Assembly: GCF_002968285.2 (NCBI RefSeq)
Contig: NZ_CP134400.1
Coordinates: 3,038,001-3,102,000 of the forward strand
Length of the DNA: 64,000 bases
From: Mycobacterium sp. ITM-2016-00318
GTDB taxonomy: Bacteria; Actinomycetota; Actinomycetes; Mycobacteriales; Mycobacteriaceae
Direction: 5' to 3'
The notes below the pieces were generated by a model. That model was not told where the DNA came from, did not search any database, and worked only from the letters and a program-made list of their open reading frames with translations. Positions 43,821 through 52,665 of this stretch are shown in pieces. Position numbers and translations under genes: made by a program. Within the stretch, counting starts at the first letter, position 1; the number at the start of each line of letters is the position of its first letter.

Positions 43821-44114
43821 ATGTTCCGAATCGATGGGATAGATGGCGAAAGCATTGTCGTCGACGGCAACTGGGTCGAGAAGCTGCGCACCAACACCTC
43901 GCGTGGCCGCAACCCGGCGGACAGGTACTCCGGAACTCAGGTCAAGGAGTTCAGCCGACGCAAGAAGCTTTTCGGCGGCCAAAAGGAGAAGTTGCTTCAG
44001 GTCATCGTCAACGTCGGCACGTTCTACTCGCTGAATGTGCCCGCCGAGCGCCGCGCCGAAGTCGACGCGCTGATCGCCGAACTCGAGAAGGCACGAGAGA
44101 GCGCGACGTCTTAG
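43821..44114 (+). CDS. small conserved hypothetical protein
   Basis: This 97-residue soluble protein starts MFRIDGIDGESIVVDGNWVEKLRTN and has EFSRRKKLFGGQKEKLLQVIVNVGTFYSLNVP, then a C-terminal helix (ERRAEVDALIAELEKARES). It reads as a small beta-rich domain with a helix. Function unknown. Its TAG stop shares four bases with the convergent gene's TAA (TTAG at 44111-44114). Confidence 0.65.
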   Translation: MFRIDGIDGESIVVDGNWVEKLRTNTSRGRNPADRYSGTQVKEFSRRKKLFGGQKEKLLQVIVNVGTFYSLNVPAERRAEVDALIAELEKARESATS

Positions 44115-44518
44115 CCGGCGGAGTCACGCCGGTAGTCGGCCAGCGTGTAGGTCTGTCCGAGACGCCGTCTGCGTTCGGCTTCTCGGACTACGCGTTCGCG
44201 CTCTTCTGCCGGCGCGTGGATCAGCTGGCGGTACAGCTCGTTGTCGACGGCATAGATGCCGTCGATCGGCTCGCGCAGGTGCTCGAGATAGATTCTGTCG
44301 GCGTAAGCGAGCGGGTCGGCGCCGTCATTCTGGCGCCGAGCGAACTCGTCGCCGAGTCGTTTGAGCGCTTCGCTCTTGGTGCTGCCCGATACCGACCAGT
44401 CCGCTCCAGGGTAGAACGCCGTCCAAACGCCGCCGTGGGTGGTGATTTGCGGCTCCATGTGAAAGGCGTACTGCTGCAGCTGTTCAAGAGCCGCGTCATC
44501 ATCGTCATGGCTGTTCAC
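44111..44518 (-). CDS. small soluble protein downstream of an ESX-like gene
   Basis: This 135-residue acidic protein begins at GTG 44518 after AGGAGGTCATA. Residues about 25-60 (THGGVWTAFYPGADWSVSGSTKSEALKRLGDEF) faintly resemble the HicB-like fold (strand, strand, TxxEA helix), and a helical C-terminus follows (AERRRRLGQTYTLADYRR). It is 27 bases downstream of the gene at 44546. A partner or immunity role is speculative; no known family is claimed. Confidence 0.6.
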   Translation of the reverse strand: MNSHDDDDAALEQLQQYAFHMEPQITTHGGVWTAFYPGADWSVSGSTKSEALKRLGDEFARRQNDGADPLAYADRIYLEHLREPIDGIYAVDNELYRQLIHAPAEERERVVREAERRRRLGQTYTLADYRRDSAG

Positions 44519-44545
44519 TATGACCTCCTGAGCAACCGGGCCGTC

Positions 44546-45199
44546 TCATGCCGATCCGTTGGTGTCGTCGGTCGGACTCCAGTACGTGCTGACGCTGAGG
44601 TCGGGATAAAGAATAGAGCATCGATACGAACCGAACGTCCCGCGTGGCCGCAGACACCAGACGATCGGTCCTTGCGGAAGCGGCTGCTCCAGAGGTGTTG
44701 GCGCATATGGGAATTCGTAGTCGAGACCTTGGATGCGCCCGGCCAGTTCGGCGCTCTGCCGGCTGATCGAGTCGACGACTCCCTTCGCACGGGAGAGCTG
44801 CAGGCGCAGGGCGGCCAAGATGGCGCGCTGAGCCGCCGGTGAGATCGCAACTGCACCCGCTTGCCGCGTCGCTTGCGTCTGACCGGCGATTGCGTCGAGC
44901 CGCAGTACACCGCGTTGGGCGGCTGCTGCCGCCACAGTCATCTGTTCTTGCAGCCCATGGTCGGTTCGCCCAGCCAACCTCAGCGAGGCCGCGTTCCGAG
45001 TCGCGAACCTCCTGTGTGCAGCGATGGATGCGCCAGAAGAATCACCGACCATCTCGGTAGTCATTGCCGTCGACCCGGCCGCTACAGCGATATCGCCGAG
45101 CGTGACCGCTCGCGGTCGGGGGACGTGCGGCGACACCAAGGACTTGACCCGCTCGATCGCCGCCTTGACGAGTGCGCATTCGGCCACCACCGACATCAT
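44546..45199 (-). CDS. mycobacterial helical protein with conserved LRPRGTFGSYRCS tail
   Basis: This 217-residue protein has a long alanine-rich helical N-terminal part (about residues 1-145), similar in style to ESX-associated proteins, and a conserved C-terminal piece: GLDYEFPYAPTPLEQP, GPIVWCLRPRGTFGSYRCSILYPD and SVSTYWSPTDDT. There is no signal peptide. I recall comparable mycobacterial proteins annotated DUF4226 but am not certain. The start may be ATG 45199 or 45196. It forms an operon with the small gene downstream. Confidence 0.6.
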   Translation of the reverse strand: MMSVVAECALVKAAIERVKSLVSPHVPRPRAVTLGDIAVAAGSTAMTTEMVGDSSGASIAAHRRFATRNAASLRLAGRTDHGLQEQMTVAAAAAQRGVLRLDAIAGQTQATRQAGAVAISPAAQRAILAALRLQLSRAKGVVDSISRQSAELAGRIQGLDYEFPYAPTPLEQPLPQGPIVWCLRPRGTFGSYRCSILYPDLSVSTYWSPTDDTNGSA

Positions 45200-45263
45200 T
45201 CAAGTATCGGCGCTGCGAGAGGTCGTCCCATCACCAATTGGTCGAAAGCGTAAAACGGCCCGG

Positions 45264-45269
45264 TACTGT
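45264..45269 (+). promoter_or_regulatory. -10 box before gene at 45277 (leaderless)
   Basis: TACTGT is followed by seven bases and GTG 45277. Confidence 0.45.
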
Positions 45270-45276
45270 CGCGCGG

Positions 45277-45600
45277 GTGACGGTCTATGCGCTCAACCTC
45301 TTCGACCTCGCCAGCCGCGACGAGTACCTCGCATACTCGAAGCGATCGCCGGAAGAGGTGGCCAAGCACGGCGGTCGCGTCGTCGCGCTCGGGCAGTTCC
45401 GTGAGTCCGTCCTCGGCGACATCGAACCGCGCACCGTCCTCATTCTCGTCGAATGGGACTCGAAGGACGCCTTCGATAGCTATTGCAATGATCCCGAGCT
45501 CGCCGATCTGCATGTCCATCGGGAGAACGGCTCGTCCTCCTACGTCTGGCATCTGTTCGACCGGTTGGATGATTTGCGGCCGCTCCTGAAGCCGCACTGA
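45277..45600 (+). CDS. DUF1330-like ferredoxin-fold protein
   Basis: This 107-residue protein is a dimeric alpha/beta-barrel-like domain: VTVYALNLFDLASRDEYLAYSKRSPEEVAKHGGRVVALGQ, then RTVLILVEWDSKDAFDSYCNDPELADLH. Members of DUF1330 have no established reaction. GTG 45277 is chosen from the TACTGT box and from the family-like N-terminus; upstream codons lack homology. Confidence 0.75.
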   Translation: MTVYALNLFDLASRDEYLAYSKRSPEEVAKHGGRVVALGQFRESVLGDIEPRTVLILVEWDSKDAFDSYCNDPELADLHVHRENGSSSYVWHLFDRLDDLRPLLKPH

Positions 45601-45727
45601 CAACAACAACCGGAACGAGCCTCCCGACCGACAATCTTGGGATCGGTAGCCGGCCAACGCGTATTGACTCGGCGGCACAGGCAACGCCAACGGGGCGACG
45701 CCCGATGGAAGGAAGCGTTAGCGTCGG

Positions 45728-46357
45728 CTACCTCGACGCGTCGAGGATCTTGATCGCGAAGACGAGCGAGTCTCCGGGCTGAATCCCGGCTCGGGGCTCG
45801 CCTTCGGGGTACCCGTCGGCTGAGGCCATCGCGACACCGACCGTGGATCCGACCTTCTGTCCCGCGATGGCCTTCTGGAAGCCCTTCACGACGCTGTCGA
45901 GTGAGAAGTCGACGGGGGTTCCACGCTCCTAGCTGTTGTCGAACACCGCCCCGTCGCGTCCGTTGACGCCCATGTAGCAGACCAGGACCGTGGCGTTGTC
46001 CGCGACGACGGGCCCGTCGCCCGGCTTGAGGGTCTGCACCTGGGTCTCGGTCACGCTGAACGGAGCCTGCACGTCGACGCGTGGCGCCGCCGTATCGGTG
46101 GAGCCGGTCACCGCGACACTGCCGGTGGAGCCGGGCACTGTCCATTCGGGTGTGCCGCCGCCCGCAGGCGCGGCAGTGGGGCACGTGCTGTCCGGGGTGG
46201 GGGATTCGGGGACCGAGAACGGGTTCGCTTCAATCGAGGACGAAGTGGTGGTCGACGAAGCCGCCGTATCCGAGTCCGATCCGCATGCCGCGGGCATCAT
46301 GAGCAGGGGAGCCGCAGACGCTACGACCGCGAGAGAGGACATTCGAGTGAAATTCAC
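45728..46357 (-). pseudogene. FKBP-type peptidyl-prolyl isomerase lipoprotein with in-frame stop
   Basis: The reading frame from GTG 46357 has a lipoprotein signal ending MMPAAC, a Ser/Thr-rich linker, and an FKBP domain: TLKPGDGPVVADNATVLVCYMGVNGRDGAVFDNS. TAG at 45931-45929 interrupts it where the family usually has Trp (TGG). The same frame then continues ERGTPVDFSLDSVVKGFQKAIAGQKVGST and IQPGDSLVFAIKILDAS to a stop at 45728. The isomerase active site is split, so the product is inactive unless the stop is an error or is read through. TACGGT precedes GTG 46357 by seven bases. Confidence 0.82.
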
Positions 46358-46420
46358 GGTCGCAACCGTACAGCGGCATTGCTGCTTAAACGCGTTGCCG
46401 CGGGGGAATCCCGGTTTGTT

Positions 46421-48040
46421 ATGAGACAAAGCGGCTGGGATTCAGATAAATCCCGACCGGCCACAGGAGGGCGACACCGTGCCGATGGCCGGTCGATCGG
46501 CCGTTCGTCGCGAGTCTCGGTCAAGGCGCTCGGGGGATTGGTCGTGAGCGTGATAGTCGTTCTCGCCGCGATCGCATGGAACACCTACCACGACGTGTCG
46601 GAAGGGATCACCACCTCGACGGCATTGGACGGTGCCTCGCCGTCAACGGGAGCCGAGCAGAACATCCTGCTCATCGGTTTGGATAGCCGCCGCGACCAGC
46701 AGGGCCGGCCGCTCGACGAAGACATTCTCGGGGCGATGCACGCCGGCGACGAGACGTCGGGCAGCTATGACGCGGACGTGCTCATCGTGGTGCACGTACC
46801 GGCGGGGGATGGGCCCGTCACCGCGATCTCCGTTCCCCGCGACGACTACGTCGAACTGCCCGACTGCCCGACGCCGGATTGTCAGGGCAAGATCAAAGCG
46901 GCGTACCGGCTCGCGTACGAGAGTGTCATTGACTCTCAGACCACTGACGACAGCCAGTCGTCGGCTGCGTCGACCGATATGGCGGCGCGTGAACAAATGG
47001 CGCGGGAGGCCGGCCGCAAGGCGCAGATCAACGCGGTGAAGGATCTGCTGCAGATACCCATCGATCACTTCGTCGAGATCACCCTGGGCGCTTTTTTTCA
47101 GATCGCGCGCGTGGTGGAGCCGATCACGGTGTGCCTCAGCGAGGACACGTCCGACCAGTACTACTCCGGCGCCGAGTTTCATGCGGGCACTCAACAGATC
47201 GACGCGGCGCAGGCGATGTCGTTCGTGCGGCAACGACGCGACGCCAACGACGTTCTGTTCACCGACCTCGATCGAACCCGCCGACAGCAGGCCTTCATGG
47301 CGTCGGTCGTCAATGCAGTACGCCACGGGGGTACGTTGTGGAACCCCGTCAAGCTGCACGCCCTGCTGGACGTCGCCAAGCAGAACCTTGCCGTCGACGC
47401 AGGCTTCGACCTGGCAGAACTGGTTCCGTTCGCGTCGGCGGCGATCGATAGGTCGGTCGAGTTCTATACGTTGCCCGTCACTGATTTCCGCACCCTGCCG
47501 GACGGCGAAGACGTCAACATCGTCGACGCAGAAGCTATCCGAACCATCACTCAGCAGCTGTTATCCGGTGAAGACCCGTCCACCGCCCAATCTAGGACAG
47601 AGAGCGACCGCGCCTCCGCACAGCACGTCACCCTCGACGTGGTCAACGCCGCCGGCCTAGACGGGGTGGCGGCCGGTGTCCAGAAGGCGCTGGCGAAGGA
47701 CGACTTCATCGAAGGATCAGTCGGCACCGCCGACTCCGTGAGCGCGGCGAGCAGCATCACCTATGGCAGTGGAGCGCAATCCGCCGCCGAGTCACTGGCC
47801 GACGAGACAGGCCTGAGCGCCGTCGCCTCCGATGCCGTTGCACCCGACACCGTGTTGCTCACCGTCGGCACCGACTTTCCCACGTCCGAGTACGTCGACG
47901 GGCTGGCCTCCACAGCGGACGCCACCACAACGCAGATACCGAGCCCGACCACGGTGGCCGCGACAGCCATTGGTGAGGCAGCTCCGACGCCGACGAATCT
48001 CACCGTGATGAGCACCGGCAGCGTCCCCTGCGTGAGATGA
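46421..48040 (+). CDS. LytR-CpsA-Psr (LCP) family cell-wall ligase
   Basis: This 539-residue protein has a basic cytoplasmic N-terminus, one membrane helix (VSVIVVLAAIAWNTYHD, about residues 41-58), the LCP catalytic domain (ILLIGLDSRRD; DADVLIVVHVP; AISVPRDDYVEL; FVRQRRDANDVLFTDLDRTRRQQ) with conserved Arg/Asp residues, and a LytR_C-type domain (VTLDVVNAAGLDGVAAGVQKAL). LCP enzymes attach arabinogalactan or other glycopolymers to peptidoglycan in mycobacteria. ATG 46421 is used; a TTG at 46379 would overlap the FKBP region. Confidence 0.9.
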   Translation: MRQSGWDSDKSRPATGGRHRADGRSIGRSSRVSVKALGGLVVSVIVVLAAIAWNTYHDVSEGITTSTALDGASPSTGAEQNILLIGLDSRRDQQGRPLDEDILGAMHAGDETSGSYDADVLIVVHVPAGDGPVTAISVPRDDYVELPDCPTPDCQGKIKAAYRLAYESVIDSQTTDDSQSSAASTDMAAREQMAREAGRKAQINAVKDLLQIPIDHFVEITLGAFFQIARVVEPITVCLSEDTSDQYYSGAEFHAGTQQIDAAQAMSFVRQRRDANDVLFTDLDRTRRQQAFMASVVNAVRHGGTLWNPVKLHALLDVAKQNLAVDAGFDLAELVPFASAAIDRSVEFYTLPVTDFRTLPDGEDVNIVDAEAIRTITQQLLSGEDPSTAQSRTESDRASAQHVTLDVVNAAGLDGVAAGVQKALAKDDFIEGSVGTADSVSAASSITYGSGAQSAAESLADETGLSAVASDAVAPDTVLLTVGTDFPTSEYVDGLASTADATTTQIPSPTTVAATAIGEAAPTPTNLTVMSTGSVPCVR

Positions 48041-48041
48041 C

Positions 48042-48734
48042 CTACGACGGGTGAAGCAGGGCGATGAGGAACTCGGAGTCTTCAGTGAACGGCCGCAGGT
48101 CCCAGGTTGACAGCAGCAGATCCGGTGTGAAGCCAGCCTCTGCTGCGTCGTCGAGGAACTGGCCGAAGGCGTAACCGCGACCCGCGCCGAAGCCGATCAC
48201 CGCTCGACCGTCGGCTGCGAGGTGGGCACGGAGCCGGGTCAGAACCTGCACGCGGGTACTCGGGGCGAGGAACGACATGACGTTGCCGGCCGACACAATG
48301 AGGTCGAACGGCTCAGTGATGCCCCGCGCGGGCAGGTCGAGCTCGGCGAGGTCGCCGACAAGCCACCGGGGTCCTGGGTGGTCCTGTTCGGCCGCCTGGA
48401 TCAGCACCGGGTCGACGTCGACACCGACCACGTGATGACCGGCCGCCGCGAGATGTCCGCCCAACCGGCCGGGGCCACAACCGGCATCCAGAATGCGGGC
48501 GCCGCGGGACGCAACCGCGTCAACCAGACGAGCCTCGCCGGCCAGATCCTCCCCGGCGCGCGCCATGGAACGGAAACGTTCGACGTACCAATGCGAATGT
48601 CCCGGATTGGCTGCGACCTTCTGCATCCACTTGCTCGGCTCGACCACGTAACCATTGTGGCGAGCCAAGCACGCACGCGCTGCACGGGGCGCTCCATAGG
48701 CGTACTCCCGCACGAGGATCGCAACTCCGGTCAT
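48042..48734 (-). CDS. SAM-dependent methyltransferase (class I)
   Basis: This protein of up to 230 residues has the Rossmann SAM site ARILDAGCGPGRLGGHLAAAGHHVVGVDVD, then PRWLVGDLAELDL and DLIVSAGNVMSF. The acceptor is unknown. ATG 48734 directly abuts the stop of the lipoprotein gene upstream; however the family usually starts near VEPSKWMQKVAANPGHS, so GTG 48647 is a serious alternative. It is the third gene of an operon with a hydrolase and a deazaflavin reductase. Confidence 0.84.
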   Translation of the reverse strand: MTGVAILVREYAYGAPRAARACLARHNGYVVEPSKWMQKVAANPGHSHWYVERFRSMARAGEDLAGEARLVDAVASRGARILDAGCGPGRLGGHLAAAGHHVVGVDVDPVLIQAAEQDHPGPRWLVGDLAELDLPARGITEPFDLIVSAGNVMSFLAPSTRVQVLTRLRAHLAADGRAVIGFGAGRGYAFGQFLDDAAEAGFTPDLLLSTWDLRPFTEDSEFLIALLHPS

Positions 48735-49520
48735 CTAGCCGAGGAACCACTCGAGCGCGCGCCGCGTCCGGTCGCCGGGCACCACGTGGCCCCCCGCGAA
48801 CTCCTCGTAGGTCAGCGGATAACCCGCCCGCTCGAGCCGGGGGCGCAGCCGGCGGCTGGTCTGGTCGATCGGCAACACTCGGTCATCGACACCGTGAGTG
48901 ATGAAGATGGCCGGCTCACCGACCGGTTCCCCGGGAGCGGCGAAACCGGGGGAGAAGGCAATGACGTGGCTGAACAGGTCGCCGTTGGTGAGCCCTAGCG
49001 ACAATGCGTACGAGGCGCCGTCCGAGAAGCCCGCGACGGCCAGATGTCGGGGGTCCACCGCGTAGCGGTCGAACATATGGGCCAGTGCCGTGTCGACTCG
49101 CGCCACGTCGGTCCCGAACGACTCGACAATCACGTCCCAGGTCGCGTCCGCGCTCTCGACGGCCACCAGCAGCAGGCCCGCCGCGTCGGCGAGCGGCAGG
49201 AACGGGTCGATTCCTCCGCGGGCATCGCCGCCGGCGCCGTGCAGCATCACGGCCAGCGGCGTCGGGGTGTCCGGGCGGTAGCCGGTGGGGACGTAGAGCA
49301 GCGCATCGGTCAGCTGGTGGAATCCTGGCGCGGCGGGTGCGGCGGTCGGCGGGCGAGGCCGCGCATGTAAGCGGCCGCCCGAGGGGTCCATCGGAGCCGT
49401 CGCTGGGGCGGCCGTCTCTAGTAGGTGATTGCCTGTGGGACCGCCGCCGTTCGGCGCCTCCATCGCGCACGCCGCCGCCGTGAGGATCAGCAGTGCCATC
49501 GCCGGAGTTCTCCCGAGCAC
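48735..49520 (-). CDS. alpha/beta hydrolase lipoprotein (PHB depolymerase/feruloyl-esterase-like)
   Basis: This 261-residue protein has a lipoprotein signal with lipobox LTAAAC and a proline-rich linker, then an alpha/beta hydrolase core: LAVMLHGAGGDARGG (oxyanion), VAGFSDGASYALSLGL (nucleophile Ser), ITHGVDDRVLP (acid) and EFAGGHVVP (His). It is likely an anchored extracytoplasmic esterase. The GTG start at 49520 lies nine bases after the upstream gene's stop. Confidence 0.83.
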   Translation of the reverse strand: MLGRTPAMALLILTAAACAMEAPNGGGPTGNHLLETAAPATAPMDPSGGRLHARPRPPTAAPAAPGFHQLTDALLYVPTGYRPDTPTPLAVMLHGAGGDARGGIDPFLPLADAAGLLLVAVESADATWDVIVESFGTDVARVDTALAHMFDRYAVDPRHLAVAGFSDGASYALSLGLTNGDLFSHVIAFSPGFAAPGEPVGEPAIFITHGVDDRVLPIDQTSRRLRPRLERAGYPLTYEEFAGGHVVPGDRTRRALEWFLG

Positions 49521-49529
49521 CCTACGGTG

Positions 49530-50051
49530 CTACCCGGACGGCGTGGGGTTATGCGTCGTCTCGGTGAACGCCACGACCGGAATGCGCCGTCGGCCGGCCA
49601 TTTGTTCGTAGTCGGCATAGTTTGGAACGAACTGCTTCGCGAGGTCGAACAGCCCGTCGCGTTCAGCACCGGTCATCTCCTCGGCGACGAAGGTGCCGGT
49701 GTAGCCACGCGCCGACAGCGTGACGCGGGGATTCGCCTTGATGTTGTGGTACCAGGCGGGATGGCGCTCGCCGCCGTAGTTGGATGCGATCGTGATGACC
49801 CGGCCGCGGTCGGTGAAGTAGGTCAGCGGGGTGCTGTGCTGCTTGCCCGTCTTGGCGCCGGTGTGAATGAGCAGTACCTCGGGCAGCACCAGCGACATCG
49901 ACAAGTGACCGTTCGTCAGCTTGATGACGGCGCGGTCGATGCGCCAGCCGTAACGCTTGAGGAACCGGCGCGCGGCGTCCGCGCTCATCAGCTTGGCGCC
50001 TGCCTTGAACAATGGCGACGGTGCTGTCGGTTCGACCTCGGGGATGCCCAT
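49530..50051 (-). CDS. deazaflavin(F420)-dependent nitroreductase-family protein (Ddn-like)
   Basis: This 173-residue protein has the split-barrel Ddn/FDOR fold: VLLIHTGAKTGKQHSTPLTYF, VITIASNYGGERHPAWYHNIKANPRVTL and DYEQMAGRRRIPVVAFTE. Such proteins use F420H2 to reduce quinones, nitroimidazoles or enones. ATG 50051 is preferred to longer frames that run into the gene-free region; TACCGT lies eight bases upstream. First gene of an operon with the hydrolase and methyltransferase. Confidence 0.85.
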   Translation of the reverse strand: MGIPEVEPTAPSPLFKAGAKLMSADAARRFLKRYGWRIDRAVIKLTNGHLSMSLVLPEVLLIHTGAKTGKQHSTPLTYFTDRGRVITIASNYGGERHPAWYHNIKANPRVTLSARGYTGTFVAEEMTGAERDGLFDLAKQFVPNYADYEQMAGRRRIPVVAFTETTHNPTPSG

Positions 50052-50352
50052 GCTTGGCGACGGTATCTTAACGACTTGGGCGTGGCGACGAACGTGAGTT
50101 GACATAATGTGGCTTATCGGCATTTTCTCGACCTCGGTGAAGGGCGGTGGCGGCCCGTTCCGTCCGCAAATGGCACCACGTCTTTTGCTCCGCGAATGAT
50201 CGTCGCATTTGAGCACCGAGTTCGACACAGTCACCGTGAGCACAGATGACCGCGAGGTGGGCGCAAATATCTCGCTTGCGGACCGGGCGCCGCCGACTCC
50301 GTACCGGTGCCCCTTGAGGTCCTCTCCAAAAGCTTACTCCCGCAGAGGGATA

Positions 50353-50365
50353 CGTCACTGTGACG
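50353..50365. promoter_or_regulatory. palindrome CGTCAC-T-GTGACG (site 1)
   Basis: Perfect six-base arms with a one-base centre, preceded by TA. Nearly identical to site 2, 239 bases downstream. Confidence 0.6.
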
Positions 50366-50591
50366 GAACGATGTGGGCCGGGGCCTCTACTCGACATCGC
50401 GCATCTGGATGCGATCCGGTATCCAATCGCCTGGACACCAACGTCCACGCCAGCCCATAGCCCACAACCAATGGGCAGTCGGTCGGCCCGCGGCACATGG
50501 CGTTGATTGCCGCTGACCACTCAGTCGGAGTCGACGTGACCGCAGACGAGCTTTTCTATTCCCCACCGCTACCCTGTCTCGCGTCTATTTA

Positions 50592-50604
50592 CGTCACAGT
50601 GACG
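50592..50604. promoter_or_regulatory. palindrome CGTCAC-A-GTGACG (site 2)
   Basis: Same arms as site 1, again preceded by TA, differing only in the central base. Lies 270-280 bases before the gene at 50873. Confidence 0.6.
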
Positions 50605-50872
50605 ATAGACCACAGGGTGGCTGTATGCGTGAAACACGTTGGTGCGCAAACATTTTATGGGTTGGCTCCCGATGGGCCGTTCATGTCGGCGCGACCACGG
50701 CCGAGCGCTCGGCAAATTGGTGCTCGCCGGCACCATCCTCAGCTGAATGCTGCTGACCGTTCTCGCTGTAGCGTGCAGCCAGGCCCGCCGTTCGGCGCAA
50801 GCTCTCCCGCGGAATGATCGCCTATCGACAACCGGCTGACAGCGCAGGCAACCGTGCGGCACAGTGATCCTT

Positions 50873-51262
50873 ATGACCAGCCGAAAGACGCCGGGGCCCA
50901 AAGAGGTCAAGGCCGCAGCACAAGCGGCCGCAGAGACCGCGCAGTCGATCGCCGGCGGTGCGATGCGGATCCCGCCCGCAACCCTTCAAATCGCCGCTCA
51001 ACTCCCGGATATGCTCGAGAACATAGCGACCGCCACCGAACGCCTGAACGAAGCGATCGATCGTGCCGAACGATTCCTGGCGCTGGCTGATCCCATGATT
51101 CGGACCATGGATCACCTGCTACCCCAGCTCGAGTCGCTTGTCGCGACAAGCGATGAGGTCTTCAAGACCGTTTCATCGCTTCCCGGTGTCTCGACAATCG
51201 GTCGGCTTGCAGGCGGCCCTACGCCATCAACGCGAAAGCGCTCAAGTCCTAAAGGGCCTTAG
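50873..51262 (+). CDS. small helical protein upstream of P450
   Basis: This 129-residue soluble protein is mostly amphipathic helix (EVKAAAQAAAETAQSIAGG; LPDMLENIATATERLNEAIDRAERFLAL; MDHLLPQLESLVATSDEVFKTVSSLPG) with a basic C-terminus. The heptad-like spacing suggests a coiled coil. The TAG stop directly abuts the P450 ATG, so they are cotranscribed. No family is recognised. GTG 50864 is an alternative start. Confidence 0.65.
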   Translation: MTSRKTPGPKEVKAAAQAAAETAQSIAGGAMRIPPATLQIAAQLPDMLENIATATERLNEAIDRAERFLALADPMIRTMDHLLPQLESLVATSDEVFKTVSSLPGVSTIGRLAGGPTPSTRKRSSPKGP

Positions 51263-52618
51263 ATGACCGCCGCCGACCGACCCGCCGAGACGGCGACGAT
51301 CAGACCACCACCACCGCCGGGCCCCCGGGCGATCGCGCCGCTGCGCCCGTTCGTCGCCGCCGCCTGCGGTGCTGGCTATCTGGTCGCGGGCGAATGGTTG
51401 ATACGTCGACTCTTCGCGCGGTACGGACCAATGGTGTCGATCCCGCTACCCGGCATCCCCGTGGTTCTCATCAAGGACCCGCAATTGGTCAAGCAGGTGT
51501 TCACCGAGAAGCCCGACGTCCTCCTGGGCGGCAAGGGAGTGCGCCCGTCGGCGCTCATCTACGGAACGGGCTCGATGTTCGTGCAAGAGGAGCCTGAGCA
51601 TCTTCGCCGACGAAAGCTGTTGACGCCGCCGCTGCACGGCAAGGCACTCGAGAACTATCGGCCCATCATCGCCGACAGCACGCAGGAGGCACTGACGTCG
51701 TGGCCGGCGGACAAGCCGTTCGAGATGTTGCATGCAGCCCGTGATCTCGCGCTCGACGTGATCGTCCGCGTCATGTTCGGAGTCGAAGACCACGCCGAAC
51801 GCAGCCGTCTCGGGCACCCCTTCGAGACACTGCTCGACCTGGGATCGTCGGAACAGCTGATCGTGCGGGTCGCACTGCACTCGGTCGGCGGACTCAAGCG
51901 CTGGCCCAAGCTCGACCGCGCCAACCGGGGCATCGACGATCTGCTGACGCCGATGATCGCGGCCCGCCGCGAGGACCCTGGCTTGGAGAACCGCACGGAC
52001 ATCATGTCGCTGTTGCTCACCGCCCGCGGTGAGGACGGAGAGCATCTGAGCGACAAAGAGGTTCGCGACGATCTCGTGACGCTGGTGCTCGCGGGCCATG
52101 AGACGACGGCGACGACGCTGGCCTGGATGGTCGACCTGCTGCTGCATCACCCTGACGCGATGGCGAAGGTACAGGCGGAGGCCGACGCAGCCGAGTCGAC
52201 CACGTACACGCAGGCGGTGATCAACGAAACGCTCCGCATCCGCCCACCCTCGCCCTTCACCGGGCGCTACACAGTCGGCGACTATCAACTCGGCGGATAC
52301 ACGGTGCCGGCCGGGACCCGAATCGTTCCGCATATCGGCGAAGTGAATCTCGACGCCACGACCTACGACCGACCACAGGAATTCCGGCCTGAGCGTTTCC
52401 TCGACGCGAACCCGCCGACGTACGCCTGGATCCCCTTCGGCGGCGGCATCAAGCGTTGTCTCGGTGCGAGCTTCAGCATCCTGGAGCTGACCGTGGTCCT
52501 GCAGACGCTGCTGAGTTCCGGCCGATTCGAGGCCGTACATGACCGCGGGGACCGTCAGGTCCGACGCGGGATCGTTTTGCTGCCCCATCGCGGGGTTCGC
52601 GTCCGCTACCAATCCTGA
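51263..52618 (+). CDS. cytochrome P450 (CYP135/138-like)
   Basis: This 451-residue P450 has the I-helix VLAGHETTATTLAW, the K-helix ExxR in NETLRIRPP, and the haem loop FGGGIKRCLGA with Cys399 as thiolate ligand. The proline-rich N-terminus (RPPPPPGPRA) and hydrophobic segment fit mycobacterial CYP135/CYP138-like members, whose substrates are mostly unknown. No ferredoxin is adjacent. It follows the helical gene directly. Confidence 0.9.
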   Translation: MTAADRPAETATIRPPPPPGPRAIAPLRPFVAAACGAGYLVAGEWLIRRLFARYGPMVSIPLPGIPVVLIKDPQLVKQVFTEKPDVLLGGKGVRPSALIYGTGSMFVQEEPEHLRRRKLLTPPLHGKALENYRPIIADSTQEALTSWPADKPFEMLHAARDLALDVIVRVMFGVEDHAERSRLGHPFETLLDLGSSEQLIVRVALHSVGGLKRWPKLDRANRGIDDLLTPMIAARREDPGLENRTDIMSLLLTARGEDGEHLSDKEVRDDLVTLVLAGHETTATTLAWMVDLLLHHPDAMAKVQAEADAAESTTYTQAVINETLRIRPPSPFTGRYTVGDYQLGGYTVPAGTRIVPHIGEVNLDATTYDRPQEFRPERFLDANPPTYAWIPFGGGIKRCLGASFSILELTVVLQTLLSSGRFEAVHDRGDRQVRRGIVLLPHRGVRVRYQS

Positions 52619-52665
52619 CGGGTCATAATTCTGCGAGCCTTTTGCCGAAGACGAAGGAGTCGCCG

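Larger units (their letters stand above)
50052..50872. other. gene-free stretch of about 820 bases
   Basis: No frame here reads as a convincing protein; all short frames lack homology, codon bias and starts. It contains two matching palindromes (50353-50365 and 50592-50604) and A+T-rich patches near 50540-50660, and lies between divergent units: the deazaflavin operon and the P450 gene pair. It is most likely regulatory, with possible undetected RNA. Confidence 0.5.

Noticed and set aside
50209..50460. Short forward frame in the gene-free region before the P450
   Set aside because: No ribosome binding site, no family features, and weak codon bias; it also spans one of the palindromes.
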